The translations under genes and the position numbers were made by a program. From the NCBI GenBank assembly GCA_900618795.1, contig UYJD01000002.1, positions 1,434,899 to 1,496,742 of the forward strand: a stretch of DNA of 61,844 nucleotides, given 5' to 3'. The notes below the pieces were generated by a model that saw only the letters and a list, made by a program, of their open reading frames with translations, was not told the DNA's origin and made no database searches. This stretch comes from Cyanodermella asteris. Taxonomy: Eukaryota > Ascomycota > Lecanoromycetes > Ostropales > Stictidaceae. Below, one piece after another: positions 20,112-31,160 of the stretch (positions are counted from its first letter, which is position 1; each line of letters opens with the position of its first letter).

Positions 20112-20551
20112 GAAAGTTGGGTTTCTGAAGAATGCAATCGCAAATAAATTCAGGCAAAAGGGCGAGGACAAGATGAACTGAAGTCATGTTCGTGTCAGGC
20201 CGAGGACGCGGCCGCGTCCGAGGGGCTAGGCTGAAGCTGCGTTAGGCAGCATTGCTCTTCAGCTGGCCAAATGCTCGAGATGATGAGTAAACGACTGACA
20301 TTCACAATGTTGTTGAGTTCCACCCTCTTCCTCTGTGTACTTTCCACTCACCCGAGATCATTTGACGCTATGCTAGCGGTCGAAGAGGCCTTGATGATAT
20401 AAGCCGTGGATGATGCAAATCGCGGCGGCCGTCAGAGACCCGACTACACTTCCCACTGCTCTTTCCATCGTATCTTTTTTGTTGCCGCGGTTTGACACAT
20501 CTTTGTTTGTAACTCCGATGAAATATGTATGGCTATTCGCTTTGGAACCGA

Positions 20552-22357
20552 TCAAGGGTCGGTCAGACTGTAAATGGAGCACTGATATCCATGTTTACCT
20601 GCCCACTGGAAAAGGTCAGTCGAATCGTCCTCTTCCGCGTATTGGTGCGCAAAATTGTACGCATCACAAGCCATTACTTTGGCGTGAAGCAGGTTCATGA
20701 ACTCGGGACACGATTGCACGATCCAAACGATGCCATTGTTAAAGATCTCTTCCCTGGCAATAGTAAGAATCTCCAGTCCATTTTGGGCCATCCATCGGTA
20801 CAATCTGACGTAATGCCTCCGCTTCTCGAGGTTGAAGCCGTAATCGCGCGCGAAGAATTGAATGGACTTGCTGCTGCGGCACGACTGGTCGCTTTCACTA
20901 TCTTTGCAGAGCTCAGGTGTGGACGTCTCTACTAGTTGCTGGCTGCCCTGATTTCCTGTGGTATTGTCAGTCACTTGAAGGTGCTTCAAGTCTGTTAGAA
21001 CTGTTCTTTCATCGTTCGACCGGTCCAGCTCTCCTTCCAGAAAGAATTTGGCCTTCATTTCCTCGACTCGCTCCCCTTTGATTGCCGACGAGTCGAACAA
21101 CACTCGCATGCAAAAACCAGTCTGCACCATGAAGAGCCGTTCCCATGGCAGCAGCGTCAGCGGGAACGTCTGGTCGGGATGAAAGCTCCATTCCACCCGA
21201 GGCTGGGGATGCCACGTATTCTCGCGCCAATGCCGTCGTCGGTAATTCGATTCCCACTGGAAAGTGTCATGGAGATTATCTCTGCACATGACGTGAAGCC
21301 CACAAGAGCCACGGTCGAATCGAATAACTGTGTTTTGCTGATCGTAATACCATTGTGCTCTGTCAAGGAACACAACATGATCCAAAATCTGGAACGGCTT
21401 GGAGCCTCGATTGTAGCCGGGCAGCCCAGTTCGTTGCTCTATCCGAGCAATCAAACGCAATAGATCGCCTCGTGTTGCTGGAGTCGGGAGCAGCCAGTTC
21501 AGAACCAATGGCTCCAGGGGCCGTCCTGACATGTTGTCATCCAAGTCTTCGATGTTTTTCCTGGTCAATTCGAAGTTATCCTTGTTGAGGGGTTCGAGAA
21601 GTATGACTATCAATTCACATCGACTATCGGTGTCGTAGAAAGTTTGCTGGATTCGGTCAATGTTCACCATCGATTCCACGGGGTATGTGTCGCTGTAACA
21701 GCCCGCAATCTGAGCGATGACTTCAAGGGGTAAGTGGGGCTGCATTTTTGCAAGCAAGTCGCAACGCTGCTCGTAGTCGGCTGGACCACGGTGGCCTCGC
21801 AAGGAGACGTACTCGTGAGGGCTTCGAATGACCATACCCTCGGGTAAAACGTCATACTCTTGCGGCAGAGGGTCATAATATCCCTGCCGGAATTCCCTGA
21901 TCCAGGAAGAAGCGATGGACTGCTTGACGGATGTAAGAAGGACAAGCTTCTAGGGGAGTCGCCGAATGCGAAACCGCGGGCGGTCAACGTCAGCGATGCC
22001 ATTTCCTTCTGCCTTGACCAAAGCTACAGTGATGGCGGAAATTTCTTTCGCTTCACCAAACCTCGTCTTGCCGCAAACTTGACGATATGTCAAACCGTCA
22101 AACACCATCAGTATTTTCCGGCCCACGCGATGAGCTTGTTCGCCGATGGAAAAGATGTTTTTGATGCTGCTTGACTTACCATATAGACCAGCTTCGGGAT
22201 GAGGAGCGAGTAGCGTCAGCATCTTCGACATAGACGTTCCTGAAAGTGACTTGACGGCAGCAGTTTTGACTTTGTCGAAGTTGTCTCCATAGCAGCGGCC
22301 CAAAAATACCACAAGCACAAATCCCGCTTGATAGGGCGGGCACGCAATGCAGACCAT
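20552..22357 (-). pseudogene. orphan family protein B, paralogue of A, interrupted by an in-frame TAG
   Basis: A single frame runs from the ATG at 22357 (MVCIACPPYQ) to the stop at 20552, with one in-frame TAG at 21950-21952 after RFRIRRLP. Homology to A continues on both sides: before the stop LVVFLGRCYGDN, MVFDGLTYRQVCGK and ITVALVKAEGNG; after it EGMVIRSPHE, LPLEVIAQIAGCY, RGDLLRLIARIEQRTG, FARDYGFNLEKRRHYVRLYR and QWAGKHG. Either the copy is a recent pseudogene, or the TAG is the 3' end of a short intron (CCCCTAG acceptor, with a phase-0 GTAGCT, GTCAAG or GTTGAC donor 39-75 nt upstream and a CTGAC branch site). The surrounding frame is intact for 600 codons, which argues for recent loss or for splicing. 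Function is unknown. Confidence 0.6.
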
Positions 22358-23358
22358 TGCGGTTGCTGAGGAGGACTTTGGGTTGCGGGAATGTAGTGAC
22401 AGGCAACACCTACCAGCTCGCGCTTGGAGAAAGTGCCTAGTTAGACTGGAGGCTTTTTCAAGCTTGAATCCATCGGCAAGGAGAGTGAACAGTGTCAATC
22501 AAAGGTCAAAAAGCAATTTTTCTATGCGACCGTGACTCACCTGACTACCGTTGAATCGAACCATATAACAGTCGAGCACGGAACTTGGTCGACAAGCAGC
22601 ACAGAGTGTCGAACATCATCTCCAGTCTCTCGGACTTCATGAGAGCCAAAAGTTACGCAATCCGCTGATAAGCCATAGTCCAGGAACGGCGTTCGAGATG
22701 GGCAGCAATGTGCTAAGCGTGAAGGGGAACAGATGCACAACAAATATTGAAGCACCAAGCATCCCCTCACACTGGAAGATCTTGCAAATTAACAATATCG
22801 CTTTGGGGATGATGAAATAGTTCAGCATCATCCTCGAACACACAGAATTATTGAAGGCAAGGCAGGCATTACGCAAAGCTCGCCCTCAAATAGCTCCTAG
22901 ACAGACTGCCCGCAGCACCCAGCCAGTATCGCCTTTCACTGGTTTTCAGCTACCGGTATACCAAGTATGAAGTAGATAAACGACATGATCGCGTTCGTGG
23001 TCTTTGTTGGGTCAGTCCTCCTGTCGGCCGCATGGCCGCGACGCTAAGCATTGAGCGCTGGCATTTGTGAACACGATCACGCACCATGCATACTGACATC
23101 GACAACCAGAAGGAGACATGTGGTGATGCCGGGTTGGTGGAGCGTTGCACCGTGTCGTCGGACAGATCAAAGGCGGAGCGGATGGCAGTGTTCCTTGCTG
23201 GATCAAGCTGGGCAGACACGAAAGAAAGTTTAAAGCCGCCTTCCGACCAGCCCGAGCTTACAGCTTAAATGCAGCGCGTCACCACTACGACTCTGCCCTG
23301 AATCGCTGGCTAGACTCCTTCAATTCCACTTCTTGTCAGCGCATCGCAAGTTGCAGCA
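22358..23358. other. intergenic, shared promoter region of orphan B and ERG24
   Basis: No supported gene. The region is flanked by divergent starts (22357 minus, 23359 plus), so it should contain both promoters. I did not find a convincing sterol-response element by eye. Confidence 0.5.
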
Positions 23359-25018
23359 ATGTCGAAAAGCGCGCGGAAGTCTCAGATGCCCGCCGAACCG
23401 GCACATGGCTATGAGTTCTTTGGACCGTGAGTGCCCATCTCCAGATTGTGTTTCGAGCTTGGTCGCAAACGCGCCCAAAATGCCATTGGGCTTTGTTACG
23501 GCGTCTGCGTCGTCAATTGAGTGTTGTATCGTTGTTGGACTTTGCTAACATAGCTGTCTAGCCCTGGCGCCATCGCCATATCGGCCGGTCTACCAGTCCT
23601 CGTCTACAGCTTCGCCTTCCTTTGCAATGATATCACCGGCTGCCCAGTACCGTCGCTACTGTCACCTCAGACCTTGACATGGGAGAAGATCAAGCGGGAT
23701 ACAGGATTCAGTGCCAGAGGTTGGGATGCGTTCTTCACTTGGGAAGCCACGTGGGCTGTTTTGGGTTACTGCGCGCTGAGCTTGGTTCTCCAGATCGTTC
23801 TACCGGGCGTCGAAAGCCAGGGCGTGGTTCTGAAGAATGGCGGACGACTGGACTACAAGTTCAACGGTGAGCAAAATGGAAGTTGAAACTCTACATGGGC
23901 GTAGCTGACTCGTGTCTCCAGCTTTCAACTCGGCCATCTTCATCCTCGGTATCCTTGCCGCGGGCACCGCGCTGCAGGGCGCTGACTTTGCCGTCTGGAC
24001 CTTCATCTGGGACCAGTACATCCCAATCATAACGGTCAACATGTTGATTGCGTTCTTCTTGGCCTGCTTCGTCTACGTCTGGTCATTCTCCGTGCGCCCA
24101 CCTTCTTCGTCCAACAAGTCGCTCCGTGAACTAGCAGAAGGAGGACATTCGGGGAACCTCATATACGATTGGTTCATTGGTCGCGAGCTCAACCCTCGGA
24201 TCACAATTCCGATTGTCAACTACGAGGTCGACATCAAGTCGTTTATGGAGCTCAGACCTGGCATGCTTGGTTGGCTGATCATGGATTTGGCATTCATTGC
24301 ACACCAATACAAGCTTTACGGGCTGGTATCGGACAGCATTGTCTTGATCACTGCTTTCCAAGCTCTGTATATCCTTGACGCGCTCTGGATGGAGCCCGCC
24401 ATTCTTACCACGATGGATATCACGACCGACGGCTTCGGCTTCATGCTGGCATTTGGCGATGTCGCATGGCTGCCATTCATCTACAGCACTCAGACCCGCT
24501 ACCTTGCGGTACAGCCAGTCCACCTGGGCTTCCTTGGCCTGACTGGAGTCCTCGCGGTTCAAGGTCTGGGCTACTACATCTTCCGCTCCAGCAACAACGA
24601 GAAGAATCGATTCCGCACCAACCCGAACGATCCCCGCGTTGCGCACCTCGAAGCTCTGACCACAAAGTCTGGTAGCAAGCTTTTGATAAGTGGATGGTGG
24701 GGCACGGCTCGCCATATCAACTACCTTGGTGATTGGATCATGGCGTGGAGCTACTGCTTGCCGACGGGTCTTGCCGGGTACCTGGTTGACAACACTGCCC
24801 GTGTTCCCGTTGGCGGCACCCTGGATAAGGATGCTGTCGTGCAGGGCGACGCAAAGGGCTGGGGCATGATTTTCACATACTTCTACTTGCTGTACTTTGC
24901 GGTTTTGCTGATTCACCGTGAGTTGCGCGACGAAGAAAAGTGCGCCCGCAAGTATGGTTCGGACTGGGAGGTGTACAAGAAGAAGGTTCCCTACAGGATC
25001 TTACCCTACGTCTATTAG
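23359..25018 (+). CDS. ERG24: delta(14)-sterol reductase (C-14 sterol reductase)
   Basis: Three exons (23359-23426, 23562-23866, 23922-25018) code for 489 residues. It reduces the C14=C15 double bond left after lanosterol 14-demethylation, using NADPH, in the ER membrane during ergosterol synthesis; it is the target of morpholine fungicides. Family signatures are clear: YEFFGPPGA near the N-terminus, FIGRELNPRI, the LLISGWWGTARHINYLGDW block, SYCLPTG and the C-terminal ELRDEEKCARKYGSDWEVYK. About nine to ten membrane segments are visible. Intron 1 (135 nt) ends at TAG 23559-23561; intron 2 (55 nt) has a GCTGACT branch site. Length is normal and all the conserved blocks I know are present, so it should be active. 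Confidence 0.96.
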
Positions 25019-25556
25019 ACAAGGAGATGTTGCTCGAGGGCGTTCGGATGCTCATGAGCCTGGGAGCTCGTCCCAGGAGCACACGTAGATATCAGACAAA
25101 AAAGTGGCATATTTGTACGTAAACTAATTTGAGGATGAGTGGAGGACAAACAACGACTTCTGTATGAAAGCATCCAGATCCCCCAATTCACAGAATGAAC
25201 AATTTATCAAAACAATCGCCTCATGCAGCGCAGTAATGATACCGAGTCCGAAAGCGACCGGTCAGACTGATGCCCAGGCAAATCTCATTTTCCCTTCGGC
25301 GGCAAGATTTCGGTCAACTCGTTAGCTAAATGCTGGTCAAATGCCGACGAGCCGTCCCTCCACACCCGCTTGGATTCCATGCTCGCCGCAAACTGCGACT
25401 GCGGCATCAGCTTGCTTGCCTGTGTGCCGGCGCGGGTCTTCAGATCTTCGGCGTCGTGCACCATCACCAGGCCCCTTCCGTTGCCAGAGGCCAGGTCACG
25501 CGTATTTGATCCTGTCTCGGTTTCTGAGGCGACGGGGTTGCTTTTGGCTTTTGGAT

Positions 25557-25979
25557 CTATACTTGCTGAATCGGAGGCGGCGGATCCGCTACTTCCACTC
25601 TGGTTTCTTTGTCGGATTTGAGGATGACGTAGCAAGCATCTGTGGTGTTCGCGTCAATCCACTGAGGTACTTATGGCAAACATGGGCAAACAGAAGCAGA
25701 GTCATGGACACTAAGTTGCCTTGCTATCAAGAAGGCTTCGTCACACGTCGGTTTCCAAGGCATCGGTCAGCGTGGACTTACGAATGACTCCGGGCAGCCA
25801 GCCGAGAAAGCATAGCGCAAGATTGATGCACAAATCACTCCCACATCCCCTTCGTATGGCGACTGAGATGAAAGGCAGGAAGAGTGCGAGGAAGTACAGG
25901 CAGCAGTTCTCTATCCCGGCAGATCTGATGAGTAAGAAATCCTCAGCGTGGTTTTGACGACACACTTGCAACGACGCAT
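25557..25979 (-). CDS. Pmp3-family plasma membrane proteolipid (UPF0057)
   Basis: Three exons on the minus strand (25966-25979, 25782-25924, 25557-25639) give 79 residues. Two membrane segments with the family signature are present: YFLALFLPFISVAIRRGCGS, then LCINLALCFLGWLPGVI-HACYVILKSDKETRVE. Pmp3/RCI2/Sna proteins are tiny hydrophobic proteins of the plasma membrane or vacuole that affect cation tolerance and membrane potential. The usual HAWY is HACY here. Introns are 25925-25965 (41 nt, GTGTGT donor) and 25640-25781 (142 nt). The tail ends PPPPIQQV at TAG 25557-25559, but this stop lies within a possible GTATAG donor. If spliced to about 25510, the protein would continue in the well-behaved downstream frame to 25285. 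The first exon is the weakest part. Confidence 0.8.
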
Positions 25980-27004
25980 GAACTCAGTAAGAAGAGCAAA
26001 GACAATGGCAGATATCAAGACCTGAAGCGTGGGATATTTTGGCAAGGCACGCAGCATCGAGGGTGCACCCCCGAGGGATATATATCCATTGACCAAAGCC
26101 GGTGCTGCAGACAAGAAGGTTGTGCAACAGCACGGCTGCCAGCAGCAAGTAGGCAAAGGAATTCGCACCTGATTCGGAATCAGACATGGTTCAAGGTCGC
26201 CAGGAACTGCTGCTCGCATAAGGCACGTAACCGCGATGGATGGTGCCGGGGTCGTGGGAGATGAGACCTGGTCAGTAGGTATCTCTTTTCCCTTCAGAGG
26301 TAGGTCTGGAGTGCTGCGCCTCGAAGCGAGGTTCTTACACGCGCGGAAGAGACACATTCGGCCTCGCTATCACTTTGTCGGCCCAGTTGAGGGTTGGCAT
26401 CGTATTTGAATGCTATACGACGCATGATTTCTTAGTGGGCCGGTCGAGTAGTGTTCACGTGAATCGGTGAGGAGATACCGAGATAGTAGGTAGTTGGATA
26501 CGAAGCGCAGAGCGTGGGTATTTCTAAACAGAGAATCTGACTATGTTTGGAGACAATCAGCGTGCTCCTTTGTGAAGCGCATCGGGCATCCTTCCCCACT
26601 GCACATACATATAACACACTGTCAATTTGTGGCAAGGAATAAAACTAATGTGCAAAGTCGATCAATATATGCCTGCGTCTGAGAGAGCTCCAACGGCGTT
26701 TCGGCTTCGACCATTACGGTATCGCTCTCGAACAGTTCGTACATTCACGAAAATCGATCCGGAATCGATCCGGAGGCGCCGTTATTTCATTGCTCAACTC
26801 AGCTCTGAACAAGAATGTGATTATATTCGCCTCCCACGTGATCTGGGTCTGTTCTCGGAGCTCACTCCTCGTCTCGAGCAAATTGACGTCATTTTGCAAG
26901 CAAACGGCTTACCCAATCAGTGCACCACAGCGCAAAATGGCGAGCGGACAGGCGGCTCACGAGCTTCAATAAGAGCCATCCCTCCTGCCCCTCTTACGCA
27001 TTCC
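25980..27004. other. divergent promoter region between the Pmp3-like gene and glutaredoxin
   Basis: No gene supported. Near 26748-26774 a short direct repeat (ATCGATCCGGA twice) is visible. The minus frame 25911-26357 overlaps the Pmp3 leader and is not protein-like. Confidence 0.45.
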
Positions 27005-27657
27005 ATGTCCACGCTCACCCGACCAATTCATCGAAGAGCGGCACTACTCGCAAACAGACTCAAAAGCACGACAGCAACCCGTCTCTGCAGCGCAAGACTC
27101 CTCACCACAACAAACACCAAACGACCAACTCCGTCGACACCACCGAGCTCGACCCTGAGCTCCGGCTTGCCCACCACGTCTTTTCTGAAGAGATTCTTTT
27201 TTGGTGGTCCAAGCGCGACCCCGGAAGAGACCATGGCTGCCAAGGAGAAGGCCCAGAAGATCATTGACGAGAACCCCGTTGGTATGTTTGATTTCCGTGT
27301 CTGTTGGGCTGGACTGCGTCGCTCGAGTGTCTATCGGGTACCGATTGCTGCACCCCACATGCCTTTTGCGAATGACGTTGTTGTACTGACTCTTCTGTAG
27401 CGGTCTTTTCAAAGTCATACTGCCCTTACTGCCGCGCATCGAAATCTGCGCTGAGCGCCGCCGGTGCCAAGGCATACATCATCGAGCTGGACCAGGTTGA
27501 TGACGGCAGCGCGATCCAGGCCGCGCTGGAGGAGATTACTGGCCAGCGTACCGTGCCGAACATCTTCATCAACAAGAAGCACATTGGAGGCAACTCTGAT
27601 TTGCAGAGCAAGTCCAAGGAGCTGCTAGCGCTTCTCAAGGAGGCTGGAGCCGTCTAA
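27005..27657 (+). CDS. dithiol glutaredoxin (CPYC), probably dual-localised
   Basis: Two exons (27005-27281, 27401-27657) encode 177 residues. The catalytic domain begins VFSKSYCPYCRASKSAL, with a classical CPYC dithiol site, and contains the TVPNIFINKKHIGG block (cis-proline TVP and the GG glutathione-binding pair). Glutaredoxins reduce protein disulfides and glutathione mixed disulfides with GSH. The first ~75 residues are basic, Ser/Thr-rich and poor in acid residues (MSTLTRPIHRRAALLANRLK), as in a mitochondrial presequence. An internal in-frame ATG at 27234 (MAAKEKAQKIIDEN) starts exactly where the mature domain begins, as in yeast Grx2, which makes mitochondrial and cytosolic forms from two starts. 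The intron (119 nt) has a TACTGAC branch site. Confidence 0.92.
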
Positions 27658-27840
27658 GAGTTGAGGTCACGGTGCATATACACGCATTGCTCAGGATGCA
27701 TACCAGAACAGAGCAGAGACATGATTGAAATACATCATTGTCATGTTGCATTGTATCATAGTGGCAGTAATTTTACATGAATGAACGAAACATCATGCAT
27801 TGGTTGTATTTGCACCATCGCCTTTGAATATGATCTCACC

Positions 27841-28566
27841 AGTACCTCCACCAATAAGTGCATCGATACTTCGAAGAGTACTCCACTTTAACTATACTCC
27901 TAAGACTGGTGGCACCGACAGTTCTAAGAGTACCTCTACTATCGCCTCAAAGAGTACTCATGTCAGTACTCGCACCGGTGTGTCCAATAGTACCGCCAGC
28001 GGTACTCTCAGCTCTGCTTCTGAAAGTGCTCCCACCAGTGACTCCATCAGTACCTCGAACAGTAATCCTGGCCATACTGCTGAAAGTATTCCCCATAGTA
28101 TACTCGACGTTACCCTTGGCCTCACTGCAGATAGTACTCGTGTTCATACTTCTGACAGCACCGTAGGAGGTTCTTCAGACGGTAACCCCAACGATACGCA
28201 ATGTAAGGATTTCCGGCAGTACATGCTCACAGTGATTCGCTCGCAGATACTTTGAACAGTACCCTTGTCAATACTCACATTCGTACTTCTGACAACATTA
28301 TGGCAAACACTTCGCACGGTAATCACAGTGATATGCTCATGCGTAACTGTGAAGATACTTACAGCATTACCCCTGAGCAGTACGTACTTTCGACAACACC
28401 ATAGAAAATACTTCGAACAGTACACACAGTGATATGATCGGGGCTACTTCGAACAATACCCGTGGCAGTACTCTGAACAAGACTTGCCAAAGTACGGTCG
28501 GCATGACTCTTGATCGTATGTGTGATGGGGCTGCTGATGACACTCTGCGCAGCACGTTTGTGGGTA
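27841..28566. repeat. degenerate 12-bp tandem repeat array (~60 units), possible decayed Ser/Thr-rich coding repeat
   Basis: Units of the form AGTACT-TCGAAC recur every 12 bases with substitutions and a few length changes over ~725 bp, for example AGTACC-GCCAGC, GGTACT-CTCAGC, AGTACC-TCGAAC, GATACT-TTGAAC and AATACT-TCGAAC. On the + strand each unit reads as a tetrapeptide of the type S-T-x-S/N/D. The frame 27800-28255 is open across the first half, and a second one (28434-28685) ends with a hydrophobic stretch ALVAGGVVALIAALI, as in a wall or membrane protein. Because the period is a multiple of three, several frames stay open on both strands, so openness is no proof of coding. It may be a minisatellite or the remains of a repeat-containing surface-protein gene. 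It lies between glutaredoxin and the HSP70 promoter. Confidence 0.75.
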
Positions 28567-28808
28567 CCGCCTTGGTTGCTGGCGGTGTTGTCGCCTTGAT
28601 CGCAGCCTTGATCAGGCCCAGAGCGAGCTGTTTGCCCCACTGTCAGGCCGACATTCAATGGCCTAGCAATGCAGGCGACGATTGAAAGTCCTGCAGCCTC
28701 AAAGCACATCACAATCAGAGACGCCATCACAGTGGCCAGACAATGATGAATTTCGCATCCTTCGTCGCAGGCCGAAGACACTGGAAGGCCGGTCAAGGAG
28801 GTAGCGAG

Positions 28809-28821
28809 TTCAGGAAGCTTC
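28809..28821 (+). promoter_or_regulatory. heat-shock element upstream of HSP70
   Basis: TTCAGGAAGCTTC is a perfect three-unit inverted array (TTC-nn-GAA-nn-TTC), the recognition form for the trimeric heat-shock factor Hsf1. It lies 390 bp upstream of the HSP70 ATG at 29211. HSEs are expected in SSA-type promoters. Confidence 0.7.
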
Positions 28822-29210
28822 AGGTCACAGCTGGGAGGCTGGAGACGCTGTGGGGCCAGAGTGCGGCTGGGCAGAACAGTTGAGTTGCCGCACGCTGACT
28901 GGCTGAAACAGCCGGGGCCCCTCCAGCGGTGACGTTGACCGACGCTGCCGTCGAAAAAGGCGACTGCGCATAGAAAGCACTGGAAGCGTCTACGCAAAAA
29001 AATTCCTGGCAAGCGTTCATTGAGCGACCACATATTAATTCTGCCTTGCACACAACTCTTTCTTCCTCTCACACTCCCACACCTCTGATACCCAACTTCC
29101 CCGAACCTTTAATTTTCCTCTGCCATCCTCTGCCTCTCTGTTTAATAGAGAATCACTGGCAGCTACTGCGAAACTCTCGACACCCCCACATTCCTCACAC
29201 AACCGCCACA

Positions 29211-31160
29211 ATGTCGGCCATTGGTATCGATTTGGGAACCACCTACTCCTGTGTGGGCATCTTCCGCGATGACCGCATCGAGATCATTGCCAACGACCAG
29301 GGTAACCGAACAACGCCGTCGTTCGTTGCTTTCACAGACACCGAGCGTCTCATCGGAGATGCCGCAAAGAACCAGGTCGCCATGAACCCTCACAATACAG
29401 TCTTCGATGCGAAACGCCTTATTGGAAGGAAGTTCAACGACAGCGAAGTGCAAGCCGACATGAAGCACTTCCCGTTCAAGGTCATCGACAAGGCCGGCAA
29501 GCCCGTCGTCGAAGTTGAGTTCAAGGGCGAGAACAAGACTTTCACCCCCGAAGAAATCAGCGCCATGATCCTCACCAAGATGCGCGAGACTGCCGAATCC
29601 TACCTAGGAGGAACTGTCAACAACGCAGTCGTGACCGTCCCCGCGTATTTCAATGACTCCCAGCGTCAGGCGACCAAGGACGCCGGTCTCATTGCCGGTT
29701 TGAACGTCCTCCGTATCATCAACGAGCCGACTGCCGCCGCTATCGCCTATGGTCTCGACAAGAAGACTCAGGGCGAGCGAAACGTTCTTATTTTCGATCT
29801 TGGCGGAGGAACTTTCGATGTCTCTCTGCTCACCATCGAGGAGGGCATCTTCGAAGTCAAGAGCACGGCTGGTGACACTCACTTGGGTGGTGAGGACTTC
29901 GACAACCGCCTCGTCAACCACTTCGTCCAGGAGTTCAAGCGCAAGAACAAGAAGGATCTGTCCTCCAACTCGCGTGCCCTGCGTCGTCTCCGCACTGCTT
30001 GCGAGCGAGCAAAGCGCACTCTTTCGTCCTCCGCCCAGACTTCCATCGAGATCGACTCCCTCTTCGAGGGCATCGACTACTACACCTCCATCACCCGTGC
30101 TCGTTTCGAGGAGCTCTGCCAGGACCTCTTCCGCCAGACCATGGACCCCGTCGAGCGTGTCCTCCGTGACGCCAAGATCGACAAGTCCTCGGTCCACGAG
30201 ATCGTCTTGGTCGGTGGCTCCACCCGTATTCCCAAGGTCCAGAAGATGGTCTCCGACTTCTTCAACGGTAAGGAGCCCAACAAGTCGATCAACCCCGACG
30301 AGGCTGTCGCCTACGGTGCTGCTGTCCAGGCTGCTATCCTTTCTGGAGACACCTCTTCCAAGTCCACCCAGGAGATCCTGCTCCTCGATGTCGCACCTCT
30401 GTCCCTCGGTATCGAGACCGCTGGTGGTGTCATGACTCCTCTCATCAAGCGCAACACCACCATTCCTACCAAGAAGTCCGAGGTCTTCTCGACCTTCTCC
30501 GACAACCAGCCTGGTGTCTTGATTCAGGTCTTCGAGGGTGAGCGTGCCCGCACAAAGGACAACAACCTTCTCGGCAAGTTCGAGCTCACTGGCATCCCAC
30601 CCGCGCCCCGTGGTGTTCCTCAGATCGAGGTTACCTTCGACCTGGACGCCAACGGAATCATGAACGTCTCTGCCCTCGAGAAGGGTACTGGCAAGACCAA
30701 CAAGATCGTCATCACCAACGACAAGGGCCGTCTGTCCAAGGAGGAGATTGAGCGCATGTTGTCAGAGGCCGAGAAGTACAAGGCTGAGGATGAGGCCGAG
30801 GCCGCTCGCATTGGTGCGAAGAACGGTCTTGAGTCGTACGCCTACTCTCTCCGCAACACCCTCAGCGACTCCAAGATTGACGAGAAGCTGGATGCCGGTG
30901 ACAAGGAGACCCTCAAGGCTAAGATTGACGAGACTGTCGCGTGGCTCGACGACTCCCAGTCTGCTTCCACGGAGGAATACCAAGATCGCCAGAAGGATTT
31001 GGAGAGCGTCGCAAACCCCATCATGATGAAGGTTTACCAGGGCGCCGAGGGTGGAATGCCCGGTGGCATGCCCGGTGGAGGCTTCCCTGGTGGAGCTCCT
31101 GGCGGTGGCGCCCCTGGCGCTGGTGACGATGATGGCCCAACTGTCGAGGAGGTCGACTAA
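29211..31160 (+). CDS. cytosolic Hsp70 chaperone (SSA type)
   Basis: An intronless 649-residue protein starts [17 protein letters not shown]. The three Hsp70 signatures are present ([38 protein letters not shown]), with the substrate-binding domain after the [17 protein letters not shown] linker. A lid and a Gly/Pro-rich tail with repeated GGMPGG/GGAPGG motifs end in EEVD, the TPR co-chaperone docking tail that marks the cytosolic/nuclear class. It folds nascent and stress-denatured proteins with Hsp40 and nucleotide-exchange partners. Absence of introns is usual for heat-inducible genes, and a perfect HSE lies 390 bp upstream. The strongly biased C-ending codons indicate high expression. I chose 29211 because it starts the conserved N-terminus; an upstream in-frame extension would be noncoding leader. 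Confidence 0.98.
   Translation: MSAIGIDLGTTYSCVGIFRDDRIEIIANDQGNRTTPSFVAFTDTERLIGDAAKNQVAMNPHNTVFDAKRLIGRKFNDSEVQADMKHFPFKVIDKAGKPVVEVEFKGENKTFTPEEISAMILTKMRETAESYLGGTVNNAVVTVPAYFNDSQRQATKDAGLIAGLNVLRIINEPTAAAIAYGLDKKTQGERNVLIFDLGGGTFDVSLLTIEEGIFEVKSTAGDTHLGGEDFDNRLVNHFVQEFKRKNKKDLSSNSRALRRLRTACERAKRTLSSSAQTSIEIDSLFEGIDYYTSITRARFEELCQDLFRQTMDPVERVLRDAKIDKSSVHEIVLVGGSTRIPKVQKMVSDFFNGKEPNKSINPDEAVAYGAAVQAAILSGDTSSKSTQEILLLDVAPLSLGIETAGGVMTPLIKRNTTIPTKKSEVFSTFSDNQPGVLIQVFEGERARTKDNNLLGKFELTGIPPAPRGVPQIEVTFDLDANGIMNVSALEKGTGKTNKIVITNDKGRLSKEEIERMLSEAEKYKAEDEAEAARIGAKNGLESYAYSLRNTLSDSKIDEKLDAGDKETLKAKIDETVAWLDDSQSASTEEYQDRQKDLESVANPIMMKVYQGAEGGMPGGMPGGGFPGGAPGGGAPGAGDDDGPTVEEVD

Noticed and set aside
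28359-29072. 237-codon minus frame over the 12-bp array and the HSP70 promoter
   Set aside because: The period of 12 keeps all frames open; it would cover the HSP70 promoter and HSE, and shows no domain.
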